Notes under the pieces: generated by a model | What the model was told of the DNA's origin: nothing | The model's database searches: none | What the model saw: the letters and a program-made list of their open reading frames with translations, nothing else | In this document: in pieces, positions 54,110 to 63,648 of the stretch | How positions within the stretch are numbered: position 1 is the stretch's first letter | Layout: each line of letters opens with the position of its first letter | Origin: Curtobacterium sp. MCSS17_007 | Lineage (GTDB): Bacteria; Actinomycetota; Actinomycetes; Actinomycetales; Microbacteriaceae | Assembly (NCBI RefSeq): GCF_003234175.2 | Contig: NZ_CP126257.1 | Location: forward strand, 2,046,001 to 2,110,000 | Length of the DNA: 64,000 nt | Reading direction: 5' to 3' | Translations under genes and position numbers: made by a program

Positions 54110-54916
54110 TCACTCCTCGACCTCGGCGAGCGCCACGCACCGCACCACCCGGCCGCCGGCGGCACGCACGGCGCGGACGGCCTCGGCCATCGTGACGCCC
54201 GTCGTCACGACGTCGTCGACGAGCACCACGTCGCGGCCGGCGACCCCGGAGGCGCGGAGCGTGCCGACCGTCGCCTCGACGCGTTCGAGGGCGCCGCGCT
54301 CCTTCTGACCGTGTCGCGCCGAGGGGCGCGTGCCGGTCCGGGAGCTCCGGGTCGCGTCCGGTCGTGGTCCCGGTGGTCGTCCGCGCCGGAGGGACGCACG
54401 CGCCGCGGCAGACCGCGACGACGCATGCCACGGCCAGCCCACGCGGGACCGTCGCAGCAGCAGCACGACCGGGTCGAACCCCCGTCGCCGCGCACCGGCA
54501 CGCGACGCCGGCACCCGGACGAGCAGCGCTCCCGGGGCTTCGTCGAGCGCCCCGCGGACGAGCGCACCGAACCGGGCGGCGAGCGCCGGCGCGAGATCGG
54601 TGCGGTTCCGGAGCTTGAGCTCGAGGACGAGAGCACGGACCAGGCCCTCGTACGCGAAGGCCGCATCGAGTCGGACGCCGGCGACGAGGCGGCGTCGGAC
54701 CGGCCGCGCGTCCAGCTCCGACCGGCAGGACGCGCAGACCGGGCGGTCCGGACGGCCGCACCCGACGCAGGCGACCGGCAGCACGAGCCCGAGCACCGCG
54801 GACAGTGCGTCCCGCCAGGGCGTGCCGTCAGGACGCGGCGTGCCGGCAGGACGCGGCGTGCCGGCGGATCGGGGACGGCCGGGCTGGTCGGCGTCGGGGG
54901 TCGGTGGATTCGTCAC
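54110..54916 (-). CDS. comF: ComF-family phosphoribosyltransferase-like protein
   Basis: A 268-residue protein. An N-terminal zinc-ribbon, CVGCGRPDRPVCASC near residues 48-62, is followed by a PRTase domain whose PRPP loop reads VVLVDDVVTTGVTMAEAV near residue 230. Before the ribbon is a repeated GTPRPAGTPRPDGTP stretch encoded by near-identical 15-base units (around 54820-54865). An Arg/Pro/Ser-rich insert separates the two halves of the domain (residues about 155-205), longer than usual. Role in DNA uptake is known for ComF proteins; here it is unproven. It starts at GTG 54916. Confidence 0.88.
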   Translation of the reverse strand: MTNPPTPDADQPGRPRSAGTPRPAGTPRPDGTPWRDALSAVLGLVLPVACVGCGRPDRPVCASCRSELDARPVRRRLVAGVRLDAAFAYEGLVRALVLELKLRNRTDLAPALAARFGALVRGALDEAPGALLVRVPASRAGARRRGFDPVVLLLRRSRVGWPWHASSRSAAARASLRRGRPPGPRPDATRSSRTGTRPSARHGQKERGALERVEATVGTLRASGVAGRDVVLVDDVVTTGVTMAEAVRAVRAAGGRVVRCVALAEVEE

Positions 54917-55074
54917 GCTCCGATGATCGGGGCCGACCGCGCGTCCGGGCGGGCGTCGCGACGGACGGTGGACGGGCCTCCCGGTCGGACCACCTGTGCA
55001 GGGACGGGGAGTACCGGGCGAGCGCTCGGGCCCGCTGGGCAGGCACGAGTGGTCCCGGGCCGGAGCCCGTCCCC

Positions 55075-56754
55075 TCAGCGCTGCGTGCCCAGCACGTCCG
55101 CCGAGACGCCCGTCGTGTCCCAGCGACCGCCCGTCGACTGCAGCACCCTCCCGTCGGACGCACGGAGCAGGATCGACGCCCCGCTGCCACCGGTGACGGC
55201 CGTCGCGGTGCCGTCCGGGGTCGGCAGGGGCGTCGACTGTCCACCGACCGTCGAGCGGACCACCTCGGTGTCGGCGTCGACCCGGCCGACGGACACGACG
55301 TCGCTGTCGTTCACCCACGCCGCGCCGACCGCCGTCCCCGAAGCGGCCTGGACCCGGACGGGCGGTCCGAGACGGGTCGGCGTGCCGTCGGCCTCCCGCG
55401 TGATCGCCATGACGTACAGGGCCGGCCCGTCCGCGGTGCGCAGGAGCGCGAGCGCCCGGGTGGAGTCCCGCGAGACCTGGAACGAGACCAGCTCACCGCT
55501 GGGCAGGGTGGTGCGCACCTGGTGCGGATCGCCACCGAGCCCGTACGCCGTGACGAGCCCGGTGTCGCTGCCGCGTGCGACCCAGACGAAGCCGCGGTCG
55601 TCGATGGACGGTGCGATCAGTCCCTCGGTCGCGTCGATGCGCAGGGCGTCCCGACCGCGCACCACGACGACACCGCTGTCGTTCCCCACGGCGGCGACGG
55701 TGCCGGACGCGGAGACCGAGAACGCGGACGGGTCGAGCGAGGCGATCGTCGCGCTCGCGCCGTCCCCCAGCGCGGCCACCTTGCCGTTGGTCGACGCGTA
55801 GCCGACCTGGTCGTCGCGTTCGACGAGCGGGCGCGGGTCCACGTCCGGGTTCGTCTTCGCCTGGGCGCCGCCCTGCTCGGGTCGGGCGAAGGTCGCGCCC
55901 TCGATGGTGATGTCGACCGACGAGACGGACGCGACGGAGGCCAGCGACCGCAGCAGTTGCTCGCGCATGCGCGCCTTGTCGTCGTCGCTCGCGCGGAGGG
56001 CGTCGCTGGTCAGGTCGACCTGTGCGGTGCCGTCCTCGATCGTCACGGTGTTGAGCGAGAGCTGCGTGCCCTCGGGGAACGCGGAGACGACCGCTCCCTC
56101 GAGCCACCCGGACGGGCCGGCGAGCAGCGCGCTGGCGATGCGCGTGCTCGTCGAGGAGCGGGCGAGGAACCACCGTTCGTCGGGGACGAGGTAGCGGTGC
56201 GTGGGGTCGAAGAAGTACAGCGCGTGCTGCTGGAACATCCGTTCGAAGCTCACCGGGGTGAGGATGATGCCGTCCGGCGCGTAGGCGATGCGCCACTCGC
56301 CGTCCTCGCGGACGAACTGGAAGGTCAGGGTGGAGGTGGTCGGACGCACCGCCTGCGTGTACTCACCGTCGGCGTCGACCGTGGCGCTGGCGGTGAGCGT
56401 GTAGGTGAGCTCACGGTCGGCGACCCGTTCGACCGCTCCGCTCGACTGCAGCACGGTGACACCGCGACGCGGGTTCCACTCGTCGGCGAAGTCCTTCGCG
56501 AGGAACTCGCGCGCGATGCCGTAGTCGTCCTGTGCACCGGTGCCGGCCGCGACGAAGCCGCGCAGGACGGCGGTCTGGTCGGCTCCGGCCACCGGGCTGT
56601 CCGGACGGTAGTCGAACCCGGAGATCGACTCGTCCTTGATCGACTGCCCGGTGCGCACGCCACCGCCGGTGGGGATCGCGGCGCACGCGGTGAGCGCGAC
56701 GACGGTGAGGGCGGCGAGTGCCGTCGCGACGGCGGTGCGGAGTCTCGTGCGCAT
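55075..56754 (-). CDS. lpqB: Lipoprotein LpqB
   Basis: A 559-residue lipoprotein that modulates the MtrB sensor. The signal peptide MRTRLRTAVATALAALTVVA ends in the lipobox LTAC with acylated Cys24. A GerMN domain lies at about residues 200-300 (SALLAGPSGWLEGAVVSAFPEG), and the C-terminal half is a beta-propeller-like LpqB domain. The ATG (56752-56754) overlaps the mtrB stop (TGATG). The mtrA-mtrB-lpqB order is diagnostic for actinobacteria. Confidence 0.95.
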   Translation of the reverse strand: MRTRLRTAVATALAALTVVALTACAAIPTGGGVRTGQSIKDESISGFDYRPDSPVAGADQTAVLRGFVAAGTGAQDDYGIAREFLAKDFADEWNPRRGVTVLQSSGAVERVADRELTYTLTASATVDADGEYTQAVRPTTSTLTFQFVREDGEWRIAYAPDGIILTPVSFERMFQQHALYFFDPTHRYLVPDERWFLARSSTSTRIASALLAGPSGWLEGAVVSAFPEGTQLSLNTVTIEDGTAQVDLTSDALRASDDDKARMREQLLRSLASVASVSSVDITIEGATFARPEQGGAQAKTNPDVDPRPLVERDDQVGYASTNGKVAALGDGASATIASLDPSAFSVSASGTVAAVGNDSGVVVVRGRDALRIDATEGLIAPSIDDRGFVWVARGSDTGLVTAYGLGGDPHQVRTTLPSGELVSFQVSRDSTRALALLRTADGPALYVMAITREADGTPTRLGPPVRVQAASGTAVGAAWVNDSDVVSVGRVDADTEVVRSTVGGQSTPLPTPDGTATAVTGGSGASILLRASDGRVLQSTGGRWDTTGVSADVLGTQR

Positions 56755-58463
56755 CAGCGGTCCTCCCTGACGGCACGGGGACCGTCGTACGACTCGTCGA
56801 GCTCGGGCAGCGGGATGGCGGAGGTGGCGGTGCCGAGCGATTCGCCGCGGGGCAGGGTCAGCACGAACGTGGAGCCCTCGCCCTGCCGGGACCACACGTC
56901 GATGCGGCCGCCGTGCAGGTTCGCGTCACCGAGCGAGATCGCGAGGCCCAGACCGGTCCCACCGATGGTGCGCTTGCGGCTCGGATCCGCCCGCCAGAAG
57001 CGGTCGAACACGCGGGCGGCGTCCTCGGGCGGCATGCCGACCCCCTGGTCACGGACTGCGATCGCCACGGAGCGCGCGTCACTGTCGACGACGACCTGCA
57101 CCGGCTTCGCATCGCCGTGCTCGATGGCGTTGCCGACGAGGTTCCGGAGGATCCTCCGGATGCGCTTCGCGTCGAGCTGCATCGTCGTGTGCCCGCCGGG
57201 GGTCGCGAGCTGCAGGTCGATGGACGCGCGTTCGGCGAGGGGTCGGAACTCCTCGACGATGTCCGCCGCGAGGGAGGCCGGCACGACGGGCTCGGTGTCG
57301 AGCTGGACGGCCTGCGCATCGTAGCGGGAGATCTCGAGGAGGTCCGCGAGCAGCAGCTCGAACCGTTCGACCTGCGCGTGCAGGAGCTCGGCGGAGCGGC
57401 CGACCGAGGGCTCGAACGCGTGCCGCGCGTCGTAGAGCACGTCGCCGGCCAGCCGGATCGTCGTGAGCGGCGTGCGCAGCTCGTGCGAGACGTCGGAGAC
57501 GAAGCGCTGCTGCACGCGGGAGAGCTCGGCGAGCTGCGTGATCTGCCGGCTGACCGCGTCGGCCATGTCGTTGAAGCTGCGCGCCAGGATCGCGATGTCG
57601 TCGTGCCCGCGGACGGGGATGCGCTCGTCGAGTCGACCGGCCGCGATCTTGCGGCTCGTCTCGGCGGCACCGCGGATCGGCACGACGACGAGGCGCACCA
57701 CGAGCGACGTGACCAGGGCGATGAGCACGATGAGCGCGACGCCACCGATCGACAGGGTCTGCGACACGAAGTCGAGGGTCTGCTGCGAGTCCGCCAGGTC
57801 GTAGACGATGTAGAGCTCGTACTGGCCGGCGCTCGGGATGTGCAGCACCGATCCGACGGCGAGACCGGGCTCCCGCCGACCGCCGTCCTCGAGCTGGACC
57901 GGCTGCAGGCTGAGCCGCCCGGTGTCCTTCGCGACCTCGCGTCGGAGCGCGTCGGTGATGACCGCGTCCGGGAACCCGGAGCTCGCCAGGTTCTGCAGGG
58001 TCTGCGGACTCGACTGTCCCGGCGTGCGTTCGATCGCGATGCTCGTCCCGCCGGGGCTGGTGGTGTTCGACAGGATCGCTTCCTGTGCCTCGCTCTGCAG
58101 TGTCTCGAGCTCGGTCTGGTTGTTGTCCTCGGCCTCCGTCGCGGCGTCGAAGATGCCCTGCGCGACGACGGTCGCCCGCGCGGACTCCGCCTCGATCTGG
58201 TCGCGACGCTGCGCGTAGACGTTGTTCGAGATGCTGATCATGACCGCGGTGCCGATGATCACCACGGCCAGGCCGCTCGTCGCCACCGTGATCGCGACCG
58301 ACCGCACCATGAGGGACCGTCGCCACAACCAGGCGACGGCGTACCAGCCGCGGCGCGCCCAGCGACGGAGGCGGCGGCGGAGGCGGGCGGCACGCCCGCG
58401 TCCGAAGGGGTCCCGCCCGGCCGGTCGCGGCGCCGGGTGGCCGCCCGTGCCACCCGGCGGCAC
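56754..58463 (-). CDS. mtrB: Sensor histidine kinase MtrB
   Basis: A 569-residue membrane kinase. Two helices (SVAITVATSGLAVVIIGTAV near residue 55 and IGGVALIVLIALVTSLVVRL near residue 235) flank an extracytoplasmic sensor domain; HAMP, then FVSDVSHELRTPLTTIRL (phospho-His) and the ATPase with NAIEHG and GGTGLGLAIS follow. The first 45 residues are Arg/Pro-rich. It starts at GTG 58463, with GGAGGAG eleven bases upstream, close behind mtrA. It controls cell-wall hydrolase and division genes with MtrA. Confidence 0.96.
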   Translation of the reverse strand: MPPGGTGGHPAPRPAGRDPFGRGRAARLRRRLRRWARRGWYAVAWLWRRSLMVRSVAITVATSGLAVVIIGTAVMISISNNVYAQRRDQIEAESARATVVAQGIFDAATEAEDNNQTELETLQSEAQEAILSNTTSPGGTSIAIERTPGQSSPQTLQNLASSGFPDAVITDALRREVAKDTGRLSLQPVQLEDGGRREPGLAVGSVLHIPSAGQYELYIVYDLADSQQTLDFVSQTLSIGGVALIVLIALVTSLVVRLVVVPIRGAAETSRKIAAGRLDERIPVRGHDDIAILARSFNDMADAVSRQITQLAELSRVQQRFVSDVSHELRTPLTTIRLAGDVLYDARHAFEPSVGRSAELLHAQVERFELLLADLLEISRYDAQAVQLDTEPVVPASLAADIVEEFRPLAERASIDLQLATPGGHTTMQLDAKRIRRILRNLVGNAIEHGDAKPVQVVVDSDARSVAIAVRDQGVGMPPEDAARVFDRFWRADPSRKRTIGGTGLGLAISLGDANLHGGRIDVWSRQGEGSTFVLTLPRGESLGTATSAIPLPELDESYDGPRAVREDR

Positions 58464-58468
58464 GGTGC

Positions 58469-59146
58469 TCAGGCTCCTCCGGCCCGGTAGCCGACGCCGC
58501 GCACGGTGGTCACGATCCGCGGGTTGTCCGGGTCGTGCTCGATCTTCGCGCGCAACCGCTGCACGTGGACGTTCACCAGACGGGTGTCCGCCTTGTAGTG
58601 GTAGCCCCACACCTGGTCGAGCAGCATCTCGCGCGTGAACACCTGGTTGGGCTTCTCGGCGAGCGCCCGGAGCAGGTCGAACTCGAGCGGGGTGAGCGCG
58701 ATGACCGTGTCGCCCCGGCGGACCTCGTGCGCGGCGACGTCGACGGTCAGGTCCCCGGCGTGGAGCACCGAGGCGTCGCCCCCGGCGGTGGGGCGCAGCC
58801 GGGTCTTGATCCGCGCGACCAGCTCCTTCGGGTTGAAGGGCTTCACGACGTAGTCGTCGGCACCGTTCTCGAGACCGGCGACGACGTCGGCGGTGTCGCC
58901 CTTCGCCGTCAGCATGATGATCGGCGTGCCGCTCTCGGCACGGATGCGCTTGCAGACCTCGATGCCGTCGATGCCGGGCAGCATCACGTCGAGGAGCACC
59001 AGGTCGGGCTTCGTGTCGTGGAACGTCTCGACGGCGTCGTTGCCGTCGGCACTGAACTCCGGCTCGTAGCCCTCGGAACGGAGGACGATGCCGATCATCT
59101 CGGCGAGGGCCTGGTCGTCGTCGACGACGAGGATGCGCGGTGTCAT
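58469..59146 (-). CDS. mtrA: DNA-binding response regulator MtrA
   Basis: A 225-residue OmpR/PhoB-type regulator. The receiver domain begins PRILVVDDDQALAEMIGIVL and has the phospho-acceptor Asp53 in LLDVMLPGIDG. The C-terminal winged-helix domain ends in NVHVQRLRAKIEHDPDNPRI. The ATG at 59146 was chosen over a longer frame. TATCGT about 45 bases upstream is a candidate -10. It is first of mtrA-mtrB-lpqB. Confidence 0.97.
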   Translation of the reverse strand: MTPRILVVDDDQALAEMIGIVLRSEGYEPEFSADGNDAVETFHDTKPDLVLLDVMLPGIDGIEVCKRIRAESGTPIIMLTAKGDTADVVAGLENGADDYVVKPFNPKELVARIKTRLRPTAGGDASVLHAGDLTVDVAAHEVRRGDTVIALTPLEFDLLRALAEKPNQVFTREMLLDQVWGYHYKADTRLVNVHVQRLRAKIEHDPDNPRIVTTVRGVGYRAGGA

Positions 59147-59292
59147 GTGCGTGGGCTCCGTGTGGCGGGCGGTGGTGCCGGACCGGCACCCACGGTCACG
59201 ATAGCCGAGCACCCGTCGAGCGGGGTTCTTGCGACATGATGGGATCGGTCGCGCGTTCCGCTGCGCGACGGGTGCACGACGAGGGGGCGGCG

Positions 59293-60735
59293 ATGTCCGA
59301 CTGGCAGGTTCCGGGTTCCGGTGGGGGCGACGACCGGACGGGAGGCCCGTCCCACGGTGCCGGGCAGCCCGCGCCCGGCGGGTGGTCGGGTCAGCAGGCG
59401 TGGCCGGGCCGGCAGGCCGACCCTGGACAGCAGCCGTGGCCCGGACAGCAGCCCTGGTCCGGAGAGCAGGGGCGGCCGTGGCAGGGCCCGGGCGGCCCCG
59501 GCCACGGGCAGCAGCGGCCGCCGGTGCAGCGACCGGCCGTCCCGCTCCGGCCGCTCGGCTTCGGGGACGTGCTCGCCGGCGCGTTCACCGTGTTCCGCCG
59601 GAACCCACGCGTCCTGCTGCTCTGGAGCCTGCTGCTGAGCGGTGTGCTCGGACTCCTCGCGACCCTGGCGAGCACCTTCGGCCAGCAGTCCCTGCAGACG
59701 CGGATGACCTCGGCGGTCGACGCCGGCGGCAGCGGAGCGGACGACGTCCTCGCCGGCACCGTCACGCTCTTCCTCGTGCTCTCCGCCGGCCTGCCCTTCC
59801 TGGCGTACCTGGGCCGGGCGTTCCTCGTCGCGCCGGTCGCGGCGGACACCGGGCAGCGCGTGCTCGGTCGGCGCGCGAGCTTCCGCGGGCTCTGGTCGCT
59901 CCTCGCCGGTCGCCGGTGGTCGGTCGTCGCGTGGATCCTGCTGCAGCTCGTCGCCGGCGTCGTCCTCGCAGCGGTGTTCGGCGGGCTCGCCGTCGGCATC
60001 GCAGGAGGCCTGGCGGCGGGACGCGCCGGCATCGGCGGGTTCGTCGGCGCCTTCTTCCTGCTCGCCCTCGGCGCCGTGGTCGTGATCGCCTGGTTGGTGA
60101 CGAAGTTCGCGTTCACCGTGCCGACGATCGTGCTCGAGGGGCGGGGCGTCTTCTCCGCCGCCGCGCAGTCGTGGCGGCTCACCCGCGGCGCGTTCTGGCG
60201 CACCTTCGGCATCATGCTGCTCGTGACGGTCGCCTTCGGCGTCGCCGGGTCCGTCGCCTCGGTCCCGCTCACCTTCGGGACGCTCCTGGCCGTCGGGACC
60301 TTCGACCCGCTCGGCCAGACCGGTGCCGCCTCCGGCGTCGGCGTGGGAGCCGTCGTGGCGATCGTCCTCGGGGCGCTCCTGGCGATCGCCGTGCAGTGCC
60401 TCACCGACGTGCTGAGCGCATCGGTGCTGACGTTCCTCGCCATCGACCGCCGCATCCGCACCGAGGCGCTCGACCAGCGGATCGCGGCGCACCTCGAGAC
60501 CGGGCAGCCGGCGGACCCGTTCGCGCCGGCACCGGTCGTCGGGCGAGCGCCGTGGCCCGGGCAGCAGGGCCCCGGGCAGCAGGGCCCCGGCCAGCAGTGG
60601 CCCGGGCAGCCGTGGCCCGGGCAGCCGTGGCCGGGCCAGCAGGGGGCCCCACAGCAGTGGTCGCCGCCGGCGCCGGGAGCGCCGTGGCCGGATGCGCCGC
60701 AGCGACCGGACCAGCAGTGGCCGGGCGGCTCGTGA
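59293..60735 (+). CDS. Multi-span membrane protein with Pro/Gln/Trp repeat ends
   Basis: A 480-residue protein. The first 85 residues and last 70 are low-complexity repeats of PWPGQQ/GQQGPGQQ type. Between are about six membrane helices with PLRPLGFGDVLAGAFTVFRRNPRVLLL, the pattern of glycerophosphodiester-phosphodiesterase membrane-domain (DUF7544-like) proteins. Function unknown. ATG at 59293 follows GGGGGCGGCG. It overlaps the next gene by GTGA and heads a five-gene operon ending at the window edge. Confidence 0.8.
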   Translation: MSDWQVPGSGGGDDRTGGPSHGAGQPAPGGWSGQQAWPGRQADPGQQPWPGQQPWSGEQGRPWQGPGGPGHGQQRPPVQRPAVPLRPLGFGDVLAGAFTVFRRNPRVLLLWSLLLSGVLGLLATLASTFGQQSLQTRMTSAVDAGGSGADDVLAGTVTLFLVLSAGLPFLAYLGRAFLVAPVAADTGQRVLGRRASFRGLWSLLAGRRWSVVAWILLQLVAGVVLAAVFGGLAVGIAGGLAAGRAGIGGFVGAFFLLALGAVVVIAWLVTKFAFTVPTIVLEGRGVFSAAAQSWRLTRGAFWRTFGIMLLVTVAFGVAGSVASVPLTFGTLLAVGTFDPLGQTGAASGVGVGAVVAIVLGALLAIAVQCLTDVLSASVLTFLAIDRRIRTEALDQRIAAHLETGQPADPFAPAPVVGRAPWPGQQGPGQQGPGQQWPGQPWPGQPWPGQQGAPQQWSPPAPGAPWPDAPQRPDQQWPGGS

Positions 60736-61361
60736 CGCTCGGTCCGGACGAGGCGCGTCGGCTGCTGGAACGCGAACTCGAGCGCTCCGACTACGACGGC
60801 GCCCGTGCGACCTGGTGGGACCGGGCCTCGCGGCACCTGCTCGAGTGGCTCGGGTCCTTCCGGCCGGGCGGTCTCGACTCCCCCGCGCTCGGGCAGTCCG
60901 TGCTCTGGATCGCCGTCGTCGTGCTCCTGGCCGTCGTGGTGCTGGTGGTCGTCGCCCGAGGGCTGCCCCGTCGGCGGTCCCGCACCGCGCGATCGGACGA
61001 CGGGAGCGTGTTCGACGACGACGACCTGCGCTCCGCACGCGAGCTCGGCGACGCCGCCCGGGCCGCCCTGCGCGCGGGCGACTGGTCCGCGGCGGTGCTC
61101 GACGGCTACCGGGCCCTCGCGCGCGGGCTCGGCGAACGCGACCTCGTGCGCGAGGTGCCGGGGGCGACAGCGCGGTCCGTCGCGGGCCGCGCGGCGCCGT
61201 GGTTCCCGGACCGGGCGGAGCGGATCGAGCAGGCGGCGCGGTCGTTCGACGACGTGCGGTACCTCGGCGTCGACGCCGACGAGCCCACCGCGCGCGCGGT
61301 CCTCGACACCGAGGCCGCCGTGCGCACCGCGCGCCCCGCGGCGCCGGCGGTGCCGAGGTGA
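60732..61361 (+). CDS. DUF4129 domain protein
   Basis: A 209-residue single-pass membrane protein. A helix at about residues 55-77 (VLWIAVVVLLAVVVLVVVA) is followed by the DUF4129 C-terminal domain (LGDAARAALRAGDWSAAVLDGYRALARGLGERDL, then FDDVRYLGV near the end). DUF4129 proteins occur in MoxR/DUF58/transglutaminase clusters, usually without known activity. Start GTG and stop overlap both neighbours by four bases. Confidence 0.85.
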   Translation: MTLGPDEARRLLERELERSDYDGARATWWDRASRHLLEWLGSFRPGGLDSPALGQSVLWIAVVVLLAVVVLVVVARGLPRRRSRTARSDDGSVFDDDDLRSARELGDAARAALRAGDWSAAVLDGYRALARGLGERDLVREVPGATARSVAGRAAPWFPDRAERIEQAARSFDDVRYLGVDADEPTARAVLDTEAAVRTARPAAPAVPR

Positions 61362-62614
61362 CCGTCACGACGGTCCCCGCGCCCGTGGACCGCGGCACCG
61401 GGCGCACGGGCCGGGTGGCCTTCTGGGTCGTCATCGTCCTCGTCGGGCTGCTGCTCGCCGGGCTCACGGCGGCGGTGCAGTCGTCCTCCGGGCCCACGAG
61501 CGAACCGCTCGACCCGCGATCGGCGACGGCGAGCGGTGCGCAGGCGCTCGTGCGGGTGCTCACGGAGCAGGGCACGCGGGTCGAGGTGGTCGACCGCGTG
61601 GACGAGCTCGACGCCGACGGCCTCCGCGACGCCACCGTGCTCGTCGACGACTCGGCCGGTGCGCTCGACGCCGCGGTCGCCCGGCGCCTCGGCCGGTCCG
61701 CCGCGCACGTCGTCCTGCTGTCGACGGACGCCGCTGCGCTCGACGCGCTCGGTCTCGACGTCGTCGCCACCGGCCCGGTCCTCGGCGACGACACCGTGTC
61801 CACCACGGGTTGCGCCGTGCCGGCAGCGGCCGCCGCGGAACGCGTCACCGTGACCGGACAGGGCTACGGTCCGCCGGAGCGCGGAACGGTCCCGCCGGAC
61901 ACCGACCTCTGCGCGCAGACCGGCAGCGGTGACGACCGCGTCGCCGGGATCGTGCGCACCGCCACCCCGGGTGGGGACGTCACCCTCGTGGGCACGATCG
62001 CCGCGTTCCGCAACGACACGATCACGACCGCGGGGAACGCCGCCTTCGCACTCGACCTGCTCGGGTCCGGCGACCGGCTCGTCTGGTACACCCCGGAGCC
62101 GTCCTCGCCGGACGCTGCTCCCACGATCGGGTCACTCGCCCCGCCGTGGGTGCCCGGCGCGCTGCTGCTGCTCGCGCTCGTCGCGGTCGCCGCAGGTGTC
62201 TGGCGCGGCCGCCGCCTCGGGCCCCTCGTCGTCGAGCGGATGCCCGTCGTCGTCCGTGCCTCGGAGACCACCGAGGGCCGCGCACGGCTCTACGCCAGGA
62301 CCCGTGACCGCACGCACGCGTTGGACACCCTGCGGCTCGCAGCGCTCCGCCGGATCGGACGACGCCTCGGGCTCCCCCGCGGTGCCCACGTCGACGAGGT
62401 CGTCCGCGCAGCGGCCCGCGCCACCGGTCGCTCCGACGCCGCGGTCGGCGCCGTCCTCGTGGGCGGCCCGACCACCGACGACCGCGCGCTCGTCGACGGC
62501 GCCGCTGCGGTCGACGGACTCGAGCGCGCCGTCCGCACGGCGACCGGCGAGCCGGTCCCGCGCACCACCGACACCCGCACGTCCCACCGCAACCGACGAG
62601 GAGCACGACCGTGA
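61358..62614 (+). CDS. DUF4350 domain protein
   Basis: A 418-residue membrane protein. One helix near residue 25-45 (VAFWVVIVLVGLLLAGL) is followed by an extracytoplasmic DUF4350 domain: LDPRSATASGAQALVRVLTEQG, VLVDDSAGALD, then a second helix at about residue 260 (PGALLLLALVAVAAGV). A cytoplasmic tail of about 140 residues resembles the family. Starts at GTG 61358 overlapping the DUF4129 stop. It belongs to the MoxR operon; the role is unknown. Confidence 0.85.
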   Translation: MTVTTVPAPVDRGTGRTGRVAFWVVIVLVGLLLAGLTAAVQSSSGPTSEPLDPRSATASGAQALVRVLTEQGTRVEVVDRVDELDADGLRDATVLVDDSAGALDAAVARRLGRSAAHVVLLSTDAAALDALGLDVVATGPVLGDDTVSTTGCAVPAAAAAERVTVTGQGYGPPERGTVPPDTDLCAQTGSGDDRVAGIVRTATPGGDVTLVGTIAAFRNDTITTAGNAAFALDLLGSGDRLVWYTPEPSSPDAAPTIGSLAPPWVPGALLLLALVAVAAGVWRGRRLGPLVVERMPVVVRASETTEGRARLYARTRDRTHALDTLRLAALRRIGRRLGLPRGAHVDEVVRAAARATGRSDAAVGAVLVGGPTTDDRALVDGAAAVDGLERAVRTATGEPVPRTTDTRTSHRNRRGARP

Positions 62615-63648
62615 CCGATCCGTCACCCGCCCACACCCCGACGGAGACGACCCCGACGGACACCACCCGCGCGGCCACGACACCGGCGGCCGTCGCCCCC
62701 GACCCGCTGCGGGCCGCGTTCGGACGGCTCCGCGCCGAGGTCGGCAAGGCCGTCGTCGGACAGGAGGGCGCGGTGTCGGGCATGATCGTCGGCATCCTCG
62801 CCCAGGGCCACGTCCTGCTCGAGGGCGTCCCCGGTGTCGCGAAGACGCTGCTCGTCCGGAGCGTCGCCGCAGCGATGTCGCTCGACACGAAGCGCATCCA
62901 GTTCACCCCCGACCTGATGCCCGGCGACGTGACCGGCTCGCTCGTGTTCGACGCCTCCACCGGCACCTTCCCGTTCCGTGAGGGCCCGGTGTTCACGAAC
63001 GTGCTGCTCGCCGACGAGGTCAACCGGACGCCGCCGAAGACGCAGTCCGCCCTGCTCGAGGCCATGGAGGAGCGCCAGGTGAGCGTCGACGGCCAGGCCC
63101 GTGCGCTGCCCGATCCGTTCTTCGTCGCGGCGACGATGAACCCGATCGAGTTCGAGGGCACCTACACGCTGCCGGAGGCCCAGCTCGACCGCTTCCTCAT
63201 GAAGCTCACGCTCGACGTGCCGCCGCGGGACGTCGAGTGGCAGGTGCTCCGCCGACACGCGGACGGGTTCGTCCCCCGGGACGTCCGGTCCGCCGGGGTG
63301 CAGCCGGTGCTCGGCGTGGACGAGGTCCTCGCCGCCCAGCGAGCCGTCCGGGCCGTCGGCGCGCGCGACGACGTCCTGGCGTACGTGGTCGACCTCGCCC
63401 GCGCCACCCGGCAGGCACCGTCGGTCCGCGTCGGGGTGAGCCCGCGCGGTGCCACGGCGCTCCTCGCCGCCGCGAAGGCCTGGGCGTGGCTCACCGGGTA
63501 CGACGCGATCACGCCGGATCACGTGCAGGCGATGCTGCTGCCGGTCTGGCGGCACCGGCTCCGGGTCGCCGCGGACGCCGAGCTCGAGGGCGTCGGCGCC
63601 GACGGGGTGCTGCAGCAGGTCGTCGAGCAGGTCCGGGTGCCCTTCTAG
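62611..63648 (+). CDS. MoxR-family AAA+ ATPase
   Basis: A 345-residue AAA+ chaperone-like ATPase. Walker A is GVPGVAKT near residue 73 and Walker B is LLADEVNR near residue 132 with TPPKTQSALLEAMEERQVSV after it. FVAATMNPIEFEGTYTLPEAQLDRF is the sensor 1/arginine-finger region. MoxR proteins help assemble or activate partners carrying VWA-type domains; the DUF58 partner follows directly. GTG 62611 overlaps the upstream stop. Confidence 0.96.
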   Translation: MTDPSPAHTPTETTPTDTTRAATTPAAVAPDPLRAAFGRLRAEVGKAVVGQEGAVSGMIVGILAQGHVLLEGVPGVAKTLLVRSVAAAMSLDTKRIQFTPDLMPGDVTGSLVFDASTGTFPFREGPVFTNVLLADEVNRTPPKTQSALLEAMEERQVSVDGQARALPDPFFVAATMNPIEFEGTYTLPEAQLDRFLMKLTLDVPPRDVEWQVLRRHADGFVPRDVRSAGVQPVLGVDEVLAAQRAVRAVGARDDVLAYVVDLARATRQAPSVRVGVSPRGATALLAAAKAWAWLTGYDAITPDHVQAMLLPVWRHRLRVAADAELEGVGADGVLQQVVEQVRVPF

